A stretch of 64,000 nt of DNA, taken from the NCBI GenBank assembly GCA_963920705.1, contig OY987227.1, positions 17,819,434 through 17,883,433 of the forward strand. The letters run 5' to 3'. Position numbers and translations under genes: made by a program. The number at the start of each line of letters is the position of its first letter. Positions within the stretch are counted from its first letter, which is position 1. Below are positions 1-10,646 of the stretch, piece after piece. Source of the stretch: Odiellus spinosus. Its lineage: Eukaryota > Arthropoda > Arachnida > Opiliones > Phalangiidae. The notes beneath the pieces were generated by a model. It was given only the letters and a program-made list of their open reading frames with translations. It was not told the DNA's origin and did no database searches.

Positions 1-1359
1 AAACAGAAAATTGTTTACATATTTCAATATTAAATCTGTATATTATTTTAAATTTTAATTAAATATCCGTCGAAACCTAAATAGCGAAAAAATATAAATT
101 AAAATAAATACGATTTTAGGCCTTACCTCCTAAACTAAAAAGGGTTTTTAGGATGACAGCCATAATTGAAACGCGGTCTTCTATCGTAATACTGGCAAAA
201 CCGCCTAGTTTAATAAAACTAGGGTTTTACATTCGAAAAATGGTCATTTTAATAGAATCGGGTTTTAAATTAAACGCGATTAAAATCGAAACTCGACCTT
301 CTTTGAAAACGCTTAAAATTGTCTCCTTATTGCCGAGGAGACACTATCGCTTTTGCAGATATGATAGAAGAGGAGTGTTATACTCTTGAGCTTCTTTTTC
401 CATCAATATATATGGTGGCGCCACCATTGGCTTTAAACTATTATAGAGAAAGAGCAGCGAAAGCGTGAGTGTAAAGGTTTATTGAATATTATTACAATTC
501 TCTGAATTTGTCTGGATAGAAATACGTTCGATCATTTTATTTTTAGGCCATTGGGAAAATGATCTTAACAAAAATTGAAAAGGTTCTTAAAACGGAAGGG
601 CGAGTACAATGACCCAAATTTGGGTTGGATCAATAAATTATCTATAGCCCCCACCATAATGCCCAAACGATGTTGTACCTTGTGTTTAGCAAACAACTTT
701 TGTATATGGTTTATCCTCCCTTTAAACAGGAAGATGACCTTTTGTGGGAGTGAAATGTTGGGGGTAAAAACCTTTACCCTTTACACCTTTTTCTATTGGC
801 CATTTTTCATGTCTCTGGAGGCTGACGTTTTGAGCGTGGACTTAATACAGCCAATATTACAATCCTCTCTTTCTCTCTTCCAACATTTTGGTGCCGGGGG
901 GGGGGGGGTATTATGTAGCTGCCAATTTGAAAAGTGAACCCCAAAATTAGAAAGGGGACTAGAAGTGGAAGCTTGAAAGTTTAAATTGAATGTTTTAGGA
1001 GCCTGTACAAAATTCAAGACCCTAGCCAGGATTTTATTTCAGGGGGAGTGAGGGGTGCCTATTACAAAGAAAACCATCCCCTGGACATTTTACTACTTAC
1101 ATAAATTAATTATTAGTTTATGATACAATAATGTTAAAATCTTAAAAAAGAAATGAGCCATTTTTGGTTTAAGTGAACATTTTTGAAATATTTATCTTAT
1201 CTATTTTTACAAACTTAAGGAAATATAAAATTATTAATTTAAAAAGTGCCTTAACTCGTGTCTATCATTAATTTAAAAGTTTAAATGGTGAAGAGAGAAA
1301 AAATAATTTTTTCCAAAAATATAATACACTTTTATTATTTGAATCAAAAGAGGCGGGAT
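1..1359. other. Left-edge non-coding sequence
   Basis: No protein-coding similarity recognised. The open frames here are short and have no domain-like composition. Visible features are a 16-bp perfect palindrome at 412-427 (core GGTGGCGCCACC) and a G13 run at 896-908. The right part is probably the 3' flank of the minus-strand macrodomain gene: a reverse-strand AATAAA lies at about 1330-1335, just past its stop codon. Confidence 0.5.
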
Positions 1360-2877
1360 TTATAATGGGAAATATTCCAACATAAGTTGTTCATATATTT
1401 GAATATCAACTGGCAAAAATAAGCAAAATATGATCCTGTCAACCTAAAAACAAAATTTTATATAATTATATTTAAACTGAAAATAAATTTTAATTATTAT
1501 CTTACATTATCAGCGTTATCATCCTTTTCTAACCAACTCCTGACTGTATTAAGAGCTACATGAGCGGCTGCTTCGTTAGGGTAACCTAAATTAAATAAAA
1601 TCGGTTTAGAATATTAATATTTTGAAGAATATCGTAAGATGTTTTGTTAATATACCATAAATTCCGGTTGATATACAAGGAAATGCCTTGAAAAGGAGTT
1701 AAAAGTTTTCAATTTTTTTGTAATTTATAAATTTAGTATCTTAATAATTTTTCTTACAATAGTCTTGAGATTATTTTTTTTAACGTATTCTAGGCAACTT
1801 TCATAGCAGCTTTTTAACTTTGATTCATTTTCACCAACTGGTCCCACAGTGTGTATCACGTCTAATTGAGAGAAAAATAATGTAATTTAATTTATTTATT
1901 AACAAAGTCAGTTAAATAATACTATTCTAACATTTAGCGGGTAACAAATAACCCCCAGTTATTTTTGCTTCTCCAGTCTGACATCCATTTAGAGAGGAAC
2001 ATTCCTCTTTTAAGCTTCTTCCAGCACCTCTATGAATAGCTCCATCAACTAAAACAACATTATTGGATGAGTAATTTTGGAAATATATCTAAATATTGAT
2101 TTTTTTCTTCAAAATCTTACCCCCTCCACCCCCTAATAATGTTTTATTGGCGGCATTAACTATAGCGTCAACTTCTAACGTGGTTATATCACTAACCAAA
2201 GGGGAGACTTTCTTATTAAGAGCGCTTTTGACCTTGAATCTTTGATTTGAAGAGGCTACAAATAAATTCGTCTTAATTTTCTGTTATTAAGATTAATTTT
2301 AAATTTTCTCTTACATCTCAAGTTCAATTTTTGCGCGTATTCTTCCCACGTTGGTATATTACTAAGTTCTACATATTTTGAGCCACAACGATAGGTTTTC
2401 CTTTTATCAATTAATGGCATTTGTAGATAACGATCTAAAAATTTTACGGACAAATTTATTAGCTTATAAAAAATATATTTTGGGAGAATTTGGGTACCTT
2501 TTTCAGCATTTATATCTAATGGCTTCTGAGACATTTTTCGAATCGGTATGGGAAAATTATTGGCAGCAATTAAGCAGCAGCGGGTACTAGTTACCAAAGG
2601 CAAAAGAAAATGAATAATTTACATTTTATCTACTCAAATCAGTTGGGTTAGTTTAGAAAACCAAAGTTGGGTCACTATAGGTTATAAATAAACTTTATAT
2701 ATTGGTGTTTTTGGTAACAATTAATTACCTGGTAGGCCTTGATTTGATCACTGTCAGTTTAAGACGAGATAAATCAGCTAATGGTAATGGTAATGGTGCA
2801 TGATTTGCATCTATTAATGCAAATTTTTTAAACAAATATGACCAAGGCCTACCACCAAATTGACACAATTTTGACAT
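1360..2877 (-). CDS. MACROD1: MACROD1/2-type macrodomain ADP-ribosyl hydrolase
   Basis: Predicted to remove mono-ADP-ribose from proteins and to hydrolyse O-acetyl-ADP-ribose, the known role of the MACROD family. Eight exons on the minus strand: 2877-2729, 2586-2315, 2255-2121, 2048-1932, 1861-1758, 1686-1656, 1585-1506, 1443-1360. All have GT/AG ends and matching phases, giving 323 aa, about the size of human MACROD1. Visible macrodomain landmarks: [16 protein letters not shown] (about residues 162-177), the ADP-ribose loop [14 protein letters not shown] (182-195), [25 protein letters not shown] and the C-terminal [11 protein letters not shown]. The family usually has IHRAAG, here IHRGAG. 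The first exon gives a basic, aromatic N-terminus that could be a mitochondrial presequence. That exon is the least certain part: translation could instead start at the internal Met codon 2534-2532 (MSQKPL). The choice between MACROD1 and MACROD2 is not resolved. Confidence 0.92.
2730..2876 (-). other. MACROD1: Predicted N-terminal (possible mitochondrial targeting) exon of the MACROD gene
   Basis: An open stretch beginning with ATG (2877-2875) ends at a consensus donor, AG|GTAATT, in phase 2. It joins in frame to an acceptor at 2588-2587 preceded by a pyrimidine-rich tract. The encoded start, [20 protein letters not shown], has few acidic residues and several basic and aromatic ones, as expected for a mitochondrial presequence. 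Its inclusion brings the protein to 323 aa. The exon itself has no homology I recognise, so this is a splice-logic prediction. Confidence 0.55.
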
Positions 2878-3412
2878 AACTTGATAAATTATAATTATAT
2901 ACGTATAAAATTACTTAAAATAGGGCTATTAATAGTAGTTTAAAAGATTAAATACCGTTTCAAGATTACCAAACAATTTACTGTAATTTAAATCGGAAAA
3001 ATTAGTAAAAAAGATTGAAGCATGAAGCCTGATTCCTAAATCTAATCAAGGCGTTAATTTTTTAACCGCAATGGCCGATGGGAATCATGGGATCAAATTA
3101 ATAAATAGCGGTATTTTCAAAAGTCAATCATACACCTGTCTATCTCAACTTAATGTAACTTAAGATTTTAATATGCTAATGAATAAATTTATATTTAACA
3201 AATAATGATACAAACTGTAGCCACAACAAAATAAATCCATTGAAAGTTATTTATTAGAGCAAGAAAACATACAATATTATTACAAAAAAATGGACTTCAT
3301 TTTGATTCACTTAATGATGCTCTTTTGAATATTTCCACTTTTTCAAGGATAAATGACCTTGAGAATAAATTACTTATTACTATTTGGGGAAAAAAATAAT
3401 TGATTAAAATAA
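2878..3412. other. Spacer between MACROD and BABAM2, including the probable BABAM2 3'UTR
   Basis: No coding potential recognised. A reverse-strand AATAAA at 3250-3255 lies about 160 bp past the BABAM2 stop and is a plausible poly(A) signal. The MACROD promoter must lie in the remaining part, since both genes are on the minus strand and tandem. Confidence 0.5.
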
Positions 3413-5202
3413 TTACATTGTTCTTTCCATCATTTCAGAACTCTGCCAACGAGGACTAAATGGGAAGTTGAGCAATTTTAATTCAAATGGTTCCGCAGGA
3501 ATGGAAATAGTTAAGTGATACACTGATGATAGCTTAATTACTGGTGGTGATTCCGGAAAATTGGAAGGTAATGTAACTAAGGGAACAAAAATTGGTTAGT
3601 TGTACAATAATTTTGAAAATTAAATCAGTGGTTGAATGCCATTAATCCTTCCCCCATCTCAATGATAAGAATATCCTTGGTTTCTTACTTTTGACTTTAA
3701 AGTGAAACTCATTCCATTCCAGCAGCAAGGAAATTGACTTAAAATATTCCCCGTCATACTCCAGACATTTTCTTAAGATGAAATTAAATAATTATTATAG
3801 AATATGAATTATGGATAAAGAGAAAAATGGTTTGTAACTATACCCATTGAAATCTTTCAAAAACTCTGAAATGTAATCTTTTTTCTTTTGAAAATCCTCT
3901 GCAATTGATACGACTTGATCTCTAATAAACGCAGTCACGAGATAAACATATTCGCTTAGAGTCTGATCTCCAAAAATGTGTGGAATATGTATGACTTTCA
4001 GTCCATCAAGAGCTGCTAAAGCTCTTTACATTAACAGAATTCAATACATGTCAATTACTTTCAAAAGGGGGATGGTGTTATTTAAAGTAAAAATCTAAAA
4101 AATTACTTTTCAAGGTCTTTAGAAGTAATGAGTTGATTAGATTGTTTATTCGTGTCCGAGTAACGCATGAACAATAGAGCTTCCAATTTACCAAGACAAT
4201 CCTAAAATAAACATTGTTATTTTACATAATTTGATAAACTACGTCTATCTACGAAAATACTTTTCTATAAATTTCGGGTATAACTGAGAAATCGATTGGA
4301 AGTTGCACTAAGATATTTAACGCATGACTCCTTGCCTGAAATTGAAACATTAAATACTTCAATTTTACATGGTGTGTATTTAAATTAACACAGCCAAAGG
4401 TAGGGTACAGCAGTTTTCCTATACCAACCTTTGATTCGACATAAACCTCTACTGATTCATAATTAAACTCAGGGTTTTTCATGATATTGTCTAAGTTCTC
4501 GTAAGTTTCCTTCAAGCAATTGTTTTCCAATATTTTTTCCAACTGTTGTCTCTTATATTCATTTATGAGCTCTTGCAAAACATGAATTAAAGACTCTTTG
4601 TTTTTGTAGTCCCAAGAAACTAAACTCTATAAAAGGTGAATAAAAAATTAGCATAACCTAGTCCAACTTTTTTTTACGATGTTACCTTTACCTTAATGTT
4701 CGTTATTTCAGGACTGAAATTATCATCATTAAACTCAAAGTCAGGAGGGTATTCTTTTTCATTTTCTTGAAACATTATTTCCCCTGAAAGCGTAATTATT
4801 TTATCAGAAACCTGTAATTTGTACTTATATGTTTAGTATTTTTAAGTACAATAGAGGTGGATTCCTCCATAAGGAATTGAGATCTTGAATCTGTCCAAGA
4901 GGCCAGAGTTTTCTTCATTGTGTAAAGCTCTGAAGAATATGTTTATAATAATTAAAGGGATTGTACGTGACCTGTGCAGGGGCGGGACCTATTTCATGCA
5001 ATAACCCCCCCCCCCCCCCCCGCATAGATATCATAAGGTACCCTTTAATTGAGCGCACGGGCTCTTGTAAGAAATCCTACCCAGACATTGCTTCTTGAAT
5101 TGTGATTTCCCCAAATGAGATTCCAATTTTTGATCCATCATGACTAATGGCTTCCTTTATCATGGGTCTAATGTAAGAAGCGAAACGATGAAGTTGATAC
5201 AT
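3413..5202 (-). CDS. BABAM2: BABAM2 (BRE/BRCC45), BRCA1-A and BRISC complex scaffold subunit
   Basis: A scaffold with UEV-like ubiquitin-conjugating folds that holds the BRCC36 K63-deubiquitinase complexes (BRCA1-A in DNA repair, BRISC in the cytosol). Eight minus-strand exons: 5202-5081, 4929-4850, 4783-4692, 4626-4261, 4201-4107, 4023-3844, 3771-3689, 3576-3413. Phases all match and the product is 393 aa, against about 383 in human. Recognisable blocks: DRFKISIPYGG, YPPDFEFNDD, VQLPIDFSVIP, VIHIPHIFGD, KKKDYISEFLKDF and SSVYHL...FPFSPRWQSSEMMER, in the family's order. The start ATG (5202-5200) opens MYQLHRFASYIRPMIKEA, which aligns with the family N-terminus. The first intron contains a 17-base C run on the + strand (G in the pre-mRNA). 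The gene is divergent from CDIN1 and probably shares its promoter region. Confidence 0.93.
5005..5021. repeat. Poly(C)17 tract in BABAM2 intron 1
   Basis: Seventeen consecutive C on the + strand. The gene is transcribed from the other strand, so the pre-mRNA carries G17 shortly upstream of the second exon. Length may be affected by sequencing error. Confidence 0.9.
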
Positions 5203-5599
5203 TAGTTTAAGTAATTATAATTAAAAATATTCAAAACAGTCCATTAACATTTCTAATTAATCTAATGGAACCACAAAATCACGCATGGAGTGCAAGTTCA
5301 AAATGTCGAAATCACCATGAGCGTCTGCTTTCTTAATACAGGGTTCGTTTACTAGGTTTGGTACTCGAGGAGGAATTACTTGAGCCGTAGTTCAGAGGTG
5401 AAATTTTGAAGTTCATCCTCGTGTCCCAACCCGAATAAACGGACCCTGAGGGTCATAAAATCGTCATAACAGAGAATCGTAGGAAGCCTTTGACTGTCAA
5501 AAATAAGGGTAAAAATTTACAATTTCAAAAGTACTTCTCCAACGTGTTTCTTTATTTTTCTCTCTGGAAACTGCAATTTTTATATTGATTAGGAGAAAA
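5203..5599. promoter_or_regulatory. Divergent promoter region between BABAM2 and CDIN1
   Basis: 397 bp separates the two start codons, so both promoters and 5'UTRs must fit here unless there are upstream non-coding exons. I see no convincing TATA box. The role is inferred from gene orientation only. Confidence 0.55.
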
Positions 5600-6913
5600 A
5601 TGAAACTAGAATTATGCGAATACTCAAGAATTATTCAAACTTATCGAGATTTAAAAATTAAGAGGAATCAAATGGAGAATATGCAAAGACTTTTTCCACA
5701 GTAGGCTTAATAAAAATTTCTGGGAATTTTTAGCATGCTATGGTTTTAATTCAAATTAATTGGTTTCAGCATTCCGAAAGATACTTTATCCAATATATTT
5801 TCCCAAGAATACCAGGTGTGTGCAATTGTTACAAGCCATCATGGCCAATATGGAATTGAAGTTACACATAGTTTTATCTTCTTAGAGAATCACAAAAAAC
5901 AATTCCTACCAATATAAACATCACAACAATGCGTCCAAATACTACAGAATGTAATTTTATTTTTAACTGTAAAAATTGATGAAACTGTCTAAACTCAAGA
6001 AATTCCAAAGGTATCTTGGTCACGTTGAACAAGAATCAGCTCACGGGGTCTTGCTACGTCTAGCTGATGAAGTTAATATGTCTCCTGCTCTTTTTGCTCA
6101 AATTATTCTTGAGCAAGCGTACAAAAAGACAGGAAAAGGTACGCTACATTGTATTATTTTTACACTATCATTAAAATTTAGCTAGGTTTATTTCTAATGT
6201 AGTTATTGCGGCAATGATGGAGGATACAAGTAGTATAGAAGACCCAAGATTGGCGGCTGAGATTTTTATGGTATACGCTCTCTGACCTTATGAATTTTTG
6301 GTTTAGTTTCTGATATCTAAATAAATGTTTTAGTGCATAATTAGTGACGAGGTATATGGCCCAGTTATCAACTCTACGAGAAGAGCTATTGGCCAAGAAT
6401 ATGAAGATAAATTGAAAAAAGAACTGTTAGCTTTGGGTTTAACTTACGTTGGTACAAGACTATACTTTGCAGTATCATAAATAAGCTGGCAACTAATAAC
6501 TTTTATATTTTTCAAAGACGAAGAGCAATTAAAATTGATCGGTTGCGATAAAACCCCAGATATAAAGCTAGATGTGCCAATTTCAGTCAATTCAAGAATA
6601 GTTAATTGGATTGAAAGCAAAGCTTCTTTTGGGGATAAAGAAAATCACGCTAATTATCTCAAAAATCAATACATCAGTTATAAAAATAGGTATAATTAAC
6701 TCAAAATTAATAGCAACAACAAAGGCATTTATTTCCGCAGTAATAAACTGTTAGTTATTTTTTATTATTATTAGATTTGGGCCAGGTCTCGTTATATATT
6801 GGTTTGGCTTCATTAAAGAACTGGAAGAAGATGGTCCAATTATGATCATGGATCATTTTCCCACAAATATTGTTCTTATGGAACCATTTCCAACTATAAA
6901 AAAGTCTGAATGA
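5600..6913 (+). CDS. CDIN1: CDIN1 (C15orf41), CDAN1-interacting nuclease 1
   Basis: A predicted PD-(D/E)XK nuclease that in humans partners codanin-1 and is mutated in congenital dyserythropoietic anaemia type I. Eight exons: 5600-5700, 5770-5815, 5886-5950, 6011-6138, 6203-6270, 6334-6451, 6518-6689, 6775-6913. All junctions are GT/AG and in phase, giving 278 aa versus about 281 in human. Introns are mostly 60-85 bp. Landmarks: [45 protein letters not shown], then the nuclease core [11 protein letters not shown]...[12 protein letters not shown] (the E-x-K of the PD-(D/E)XK motif) and [17 protein letters not shown]. The HTH-like N-terminal half is shorter on recognisable identity but aligns without gaps around exons 3-4. 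The stop is 8 bp from the stop of the convergent DMAC1-like gene. Confidence 0.94.
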
Positions 6914-6921
6914 ACGTCTTG

Positions 6922-7254
6922 TCACCTTCTTGGTAAGAAATTAGCGAGTCGAGCAATTCCAACTGCCCCTAAGGCTTTAAAACATAAAAATTAACTAAAT
7001 TTGCAGAAATGTATGTTGGTAAACAGCTTCTTACCAAAGCTAAATAAATTAGTTATAATGCTTCCCATAGGACTTCTGATTTTCTTTCCATTATTATATA
7101 CGTATCCAGCAACTACTAAAAGTACAGTTCCACTAACTAATCTACATTCTAAGCAATCGTTGGTTTTGTTTTCATTAATTTTGGATTTTTCATTTGATTT
7201 GTCTTCCATTTCAAATTGAAGATTATTTTCCTTTTGAATGAGAGGAAAAGACAA
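6922..7254 (-). CDS. DMAC1: DMAC1/TMEM261-like small membrane protein
   Basis: The vertebrate family member is a mitochondrial inner-membrane factor for assembly of the distal arm of respiratory complex I. Two minus-strand exons, 7254-7035 and 6974-6922, joined by a 60-bp intron with donor GTAAGA; product 90 aa. The recognisable block is DCLECRLVSGTVLLVVAGYV, matching the family's Cys-x-x-Cys followed by a first membrane segment (about residues 40-53). Splicing then continues a second hydrophobic stretch, ...LFSF-ALGAVGIARLANF, ending NFLPRR. Without splicing the frame runs into a short hydrophilic tail, so the intron is well supported. The charged N-terminus (residues 1-33) is not conserved as far as I can tell, and a second Met at residue 16 is possible. 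The family assignment rests on one motif plus topology. Confidence 0.72.
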
Positions 7255-7412
7255 AACTAACTCGGCCCTAATGTTGTGTCGTCTGCTTATGTTTTGATAT
7301 TTATTATTAGGACTTGTAATTTGTACGTATTCCGGTAATGTGGCAAGTTATTTTTGCTTTATGAAATATAATTAATTTACAAATTTTATAAGAACTGTCG
7401 ATCGCGTTTAAA
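7255..7412. promoter_or_regulatory. 158-bp divergent promoter between the DMAC1-like gene and MGME1
   Basis: Only 158 bp lies between the two start codons of two genes predicted to make mitochondrial proteins. This space must hold both transcription starts unless there are untranslated upstream exons. No specific motif is called. Confidence 0.6.
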
Positions 7413-8733
7413 ATGTTTGTAAAACTACGTATATTTCGGGTAAGGAATATTCAGTATGCCAGGGAATTGACTGTTAGGACAATCAGCGTATCCACCTCAC
7501 TCTTTCATGATGATGAAAATTCGAAATATGCGAGGTACGTCATTAAAAAAGAACTAGGGATAGAAGAAAGGACCAAACGCTGGAAACAAATGCAGTGGCA
7601 ACATAAGGCATTGTTCGGGCCACTACTAAAGACCAAACCAGAAAAGGATATTGAATTGAAGATACGTCGGTTAAAAATTGGGAAGAAGGTCTTGAATTTA
7701 GACAAACCTCCCCAGAGTGAACCTTTTGCTCTTAGCAAACCACCATATATGCCTGGAATCGATGATATCCAACAGGATATTTTGCTCAACAAAAAGATTA
7801 CCGGTGACCTTGATGTACTGGATTTTCCAATGATGAACCCATGGAGAAAGGACAAGGGGAGAATGAAGTCGCAAAGCACCGTGATGGCCAATGAGTATCC
7901 AACACAGTACACTTATCCTAGCGTAACCAAAATTCTTCAAGAAACAATGTCGGAACAGTCGAGGCAAGCCTTGGAACAATGGAAAAATTCTATGATTGAA
8001 ACCCTCGGTGAAGAGGGATTTGCCAGATATCAACAAGGTACGATATTTTAATTCATGTTGAAATAATTAATTGTAATTATTACATTTTTAGAACTCTTTC
8101 AAAATGGAAGGAATTTGCATCAAAGTATAGTTGATTTATTAGAAGGTAAAGATCCGAATGAGATAGAAATTTCGTCTGGAAATGAAGGACATTGGAAGAG
8201 CTTGGAGACTGTTTTCCCTAAAATTAAGGAAGTTACGGTTTTGGAAAAATCAGTTTGCCATCCATTTCTGCAATACAAAGGGGTTGTAGATTGCGTTGCT
8301 GTATATAGGTAACTATTTGTTTTGTAATTTTTTAACAATATTATACTAGCAAATGTCTAAGTATAATTTTTTTTAGGAACAAGTTGTTAGTTATTGATTG
8401 GAAAACTTCGAAAAAGCTCAAATCATCTCTAAGTAGCACATTTGACAATCCTGTCCAAGTTGTTGCTTACCTTGGGGCTTTAAATTACGATCAAAGTTTC
8501 AATTTAGAAGTAAGTTTTGCCTAAATATAGTGGTTTTAGACTTTCAAAGTATATTTTTATTAAATATATATAATTTTTTTTAGGTTGATAGTGCAGCTAT
8601 TATAGTAGCTTATGAAAATGGTATACCAGCTCATATTCACACAATGGATAGAAACATGTGTTTGCATTATTGGAAAAAATGGCTCGAAAGACTGAATAGG
8701 TTTAAGATTTCAAACGCACCATCATTGGAATAA
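7413..8733 (+). CDS. MGME1: MGME1, mitochondrial genome maintenance exonuclease 1
   Basis: A mitochondrial single-strand DNA exonuclease of the RecB/PD-(D/E)XK class that trims 5' flaps during mtDNA replication. Four exons: 7413-8037, 8092-8308, 8377-8509, 8584-8733; 374 aa, a little longer than the 344-aa human enzyme, the excess being in the N-terminus. The first about 30 residues are Arg-rich and lack acidic residues until ELTVRT, consistent with a mitochondrial presequence. Conserved blocks: YPSVTKILQETM, ALEQWKNSMIETLGEEGF, then the catalytic core YKGVVDC (Asp about 275), VIDWKTSKK (Asp about 288, Lys about 290), STFDNPVQVVAYLGALNYD and AAIIVAYENGIPAHIHTMD. The D...D-x-K spacing is intact, so the protein looks catalytically competent. 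Poly(A) signals AATAAA follow at 8742 and 8746. It is tandem with EXOSC5. Confidence 0.96.
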
Positions 8734-8866
8734 TTTTAATTAATAAATAAAATATAAATACATTTTGTTTTTGATTCATAAAAAAAGTAGTGATTTTTCA
8801 AAATATTTAAATTTATTTAGAACCACGGATCAAATAAACTTACATTTTTACCCTTGGAAAAGTTAG

Positions 8867-9055
8867 ATTACCGATTACAATTACTGGGTTAAAGTAATCG
8901 ATTACTTTCAAGTTTAATTGGCTAGCTAAGAATGGAAAAATAGATTACAAAGTAACAAGACAAAGATAGTTTAATCGTCAATGGACTTAGTGGACACATT
9001 ACCTGATCTTGGTGATTTCTTTTAAAAGTAATCGATTACTTGTAATCAGATTCGC
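8867..9055. mobile_element. Possible MITE rich in GTAATCGATTAC palindromes
   Basis: The left part reads TTAGATTACCGATTACAATT, then a GTAATCGATTAC palindrome. The right part has AGTAATCGATTACTTGTAATC, then CAGATT. The two halves are inverted relative to each other but imperfectly. No clear target duplication was found, so the boundaries are approximate. Confidence 0.4.
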
Positions 9056-9159
9056 CAAGCACCATTAGAACTTGAATCGAACTAGTCTCAAATACTTTTA
9101 AATCTAGCGCGGTTAAGTTACTCAATAGATGGAGATGATTTAAAAAGTTGCGACTTTTG

Positions 9160-9167
9160 TGACGTCA
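9160..9167. promoter_or_regulatory. CRE/ATF-type site upstream of EXOSC5
   Basis: A perfect TGACGTCA palindrome lies 129 bp upstream of the EXOSC5 start codon. The match is exact. Function as a binding site is inferred. Confidence 0.4.
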
Positions 9168-9296
9168 CTGACTGGGGACAGTTTTCAAGAACGTCTTAAG
9201 CCTGACGCGTCTCGAGTGAATTTGGAAGCAATTGAATGAATTTTAGAACTAAAATCTAATTTATTCTTAGTCTTATTGTTTAATTTAATGTTATAA

Positions 9297-10177
9297 ATGG
9301 CGAAAGTTAACGTAGAAGTGACCAATAGGCCCATGGCGGTTGAATACAATAACTTATCTAGGCCTGATGGATCCGCTATATATTCACTTGGTTAGATTGA
9401 TTACAATTTGATTTAAATTTTTTGTACGTTACCTAATTTTTTTAATAACTTTTATAGGCGATACGGTAGTCCAAGGAGCAGTTTATGGCCCGGGTGAAGT
9501 TAAGGCTAGCAAAGAACTCATCAACAAAGCAAATTTAGAAATTGTTTATCGAACCAAAATTGGCTTGTCAGGCTGCTCTGATAGAGTGAAGGAAAACTTC
9601 ATTAAGAACACGTTAGAAGGCATTACAATTCTAACGCAACACCCCCGTACTTCTATCCTTATCGTTCTTCAAGAATTTCAAGATTCTGGATGCGTATCCT
9701 TTCTTAGTTCATTATTTCAAAAATGGTTTTATATTATTACATATGGTTATTTATAATCTTTAACTTTAAAACTATAAAGCTTCTTGTAGCGTGTGTAAAT
9801 TGCGCTGTATTAGCCTTTATGGATTCCGGATTATCCTTAAATTGTACTGTTGCCGCTGCCTCAGCCACAATCAGGAAAAATGGGGATATTGTAGTCAATC
9901 CTTCGTTAAAAGAAGAACAAGTAATACATATCCCGTAACTAACAAGTTGAACTATATCTTAATTTTTTGGATTGTTTAAAAGCTTGGACGAGCGACGTTA
10001 ACGTTTGCCTTCGAAAGTATTGATAAAAAACTTGTTTCGATTTCGACACGAGGCTCGTTTGGTGTTCTTGAATACGAAAAATGTCTGAAAGCTTGTCGAC
10101 AAACGGCTGAAGAAGTATTCGCGTTTTATAGAAAATCTATCGAAAGACGGTTTGCTAAAGAAATGTCCGACGAATAA
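9297..10177 (+). CDS. EXOSC5: EXOSC5/Rrp46, RNA exosome core ring subunit
   Basis: An RNase PH-fold subunit of the hexameric exosome ring, non-catalytic in animals, acting in 3'-5' RNA processing and decay. Four exons: 9297-9390, 9458-9693, 9780-9920, 9983-10177, in phase, giving 221 aa (human about 235). Landmarks: NNLSRPDGSAIYSLGDT, GAVYGPGEVKASKELINKA, IGLSGCSDRVKENFIKNT, HPRTSILIVLQEFQDSG, LVACVNCAVLAFMDSG and RATLTFAFESIDKKLVSIS, ending AFYRKSIERRFAKEMSDE. The start ATG gives a short MAKVNVEV leader before the conserved core. AATAAA overlaps the stop codon and recurs at 10184-10189. The third intron boundary (acceptor TATAAAG at 9778-9779) has a weak pyrimidine tract but is the only one that keeps the conserved frame. 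Confidence 0.95.
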
Positions 10178-10646
10178 AGCTATAATAAAAAATACTAATT
10201 ATTAACTCGCCTATACTAACAAGTAATTAAGTAAACCTATAACAAATAATTACTCAAATTTTATGCTAAATTAAACTTTTTTTAAAAGATAGCGCTACAA
10301 GATTAAAAGCTGAAATCTGTGGATACTTTCAACTAGATGGCGAGAGTGCTGTTGAGGTAGGCATATTTTTCTTCTGTAAAAACCTTTAATTTTCTTGTGG
10401 CGCGAAAGTTTAAAAACCTTTTGAGGGTGCACTAAACATGGTGCTAATATGTGAAGTGTACGTACGTAAAGTTTAAATAACATCTTAGAATACGTTTGTT
10501 TTTAAAAACAAACATTCAGCCATTATCTGAGATGATGGTTTTAATATCTTAAATCGGGCCGTTAGCCAGAAAATTTTGAATAGGGGACATTAGCTTTGAT
10601 CGTTTTTATTTGTCATCAGCATTGCCTAACATACAATAATTATAGT

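Larger units (their letters stand above)
8734..9296. other. MGME1-EXOSC5 spacer with a possible small inverted-repeat element
   Basis: It contains the MGME1 poly(A) signals and the EXOSC5 promoter. At about 8867-9055 two copies of the palindrome AAGTAATCGATTACTT-like sequence (near 8892 and 9030) sit inside outward-facing GATTAC-rich ends, resembling a small MITE. A consensus CRE, TGACGTCA, lies at 9160-9167. Confidence 0.5.

Noticed and set aside
2378..2590. + strand open frame over the MACROD exon
   Set aside because: Shadow of the real minus-strand coding exon.
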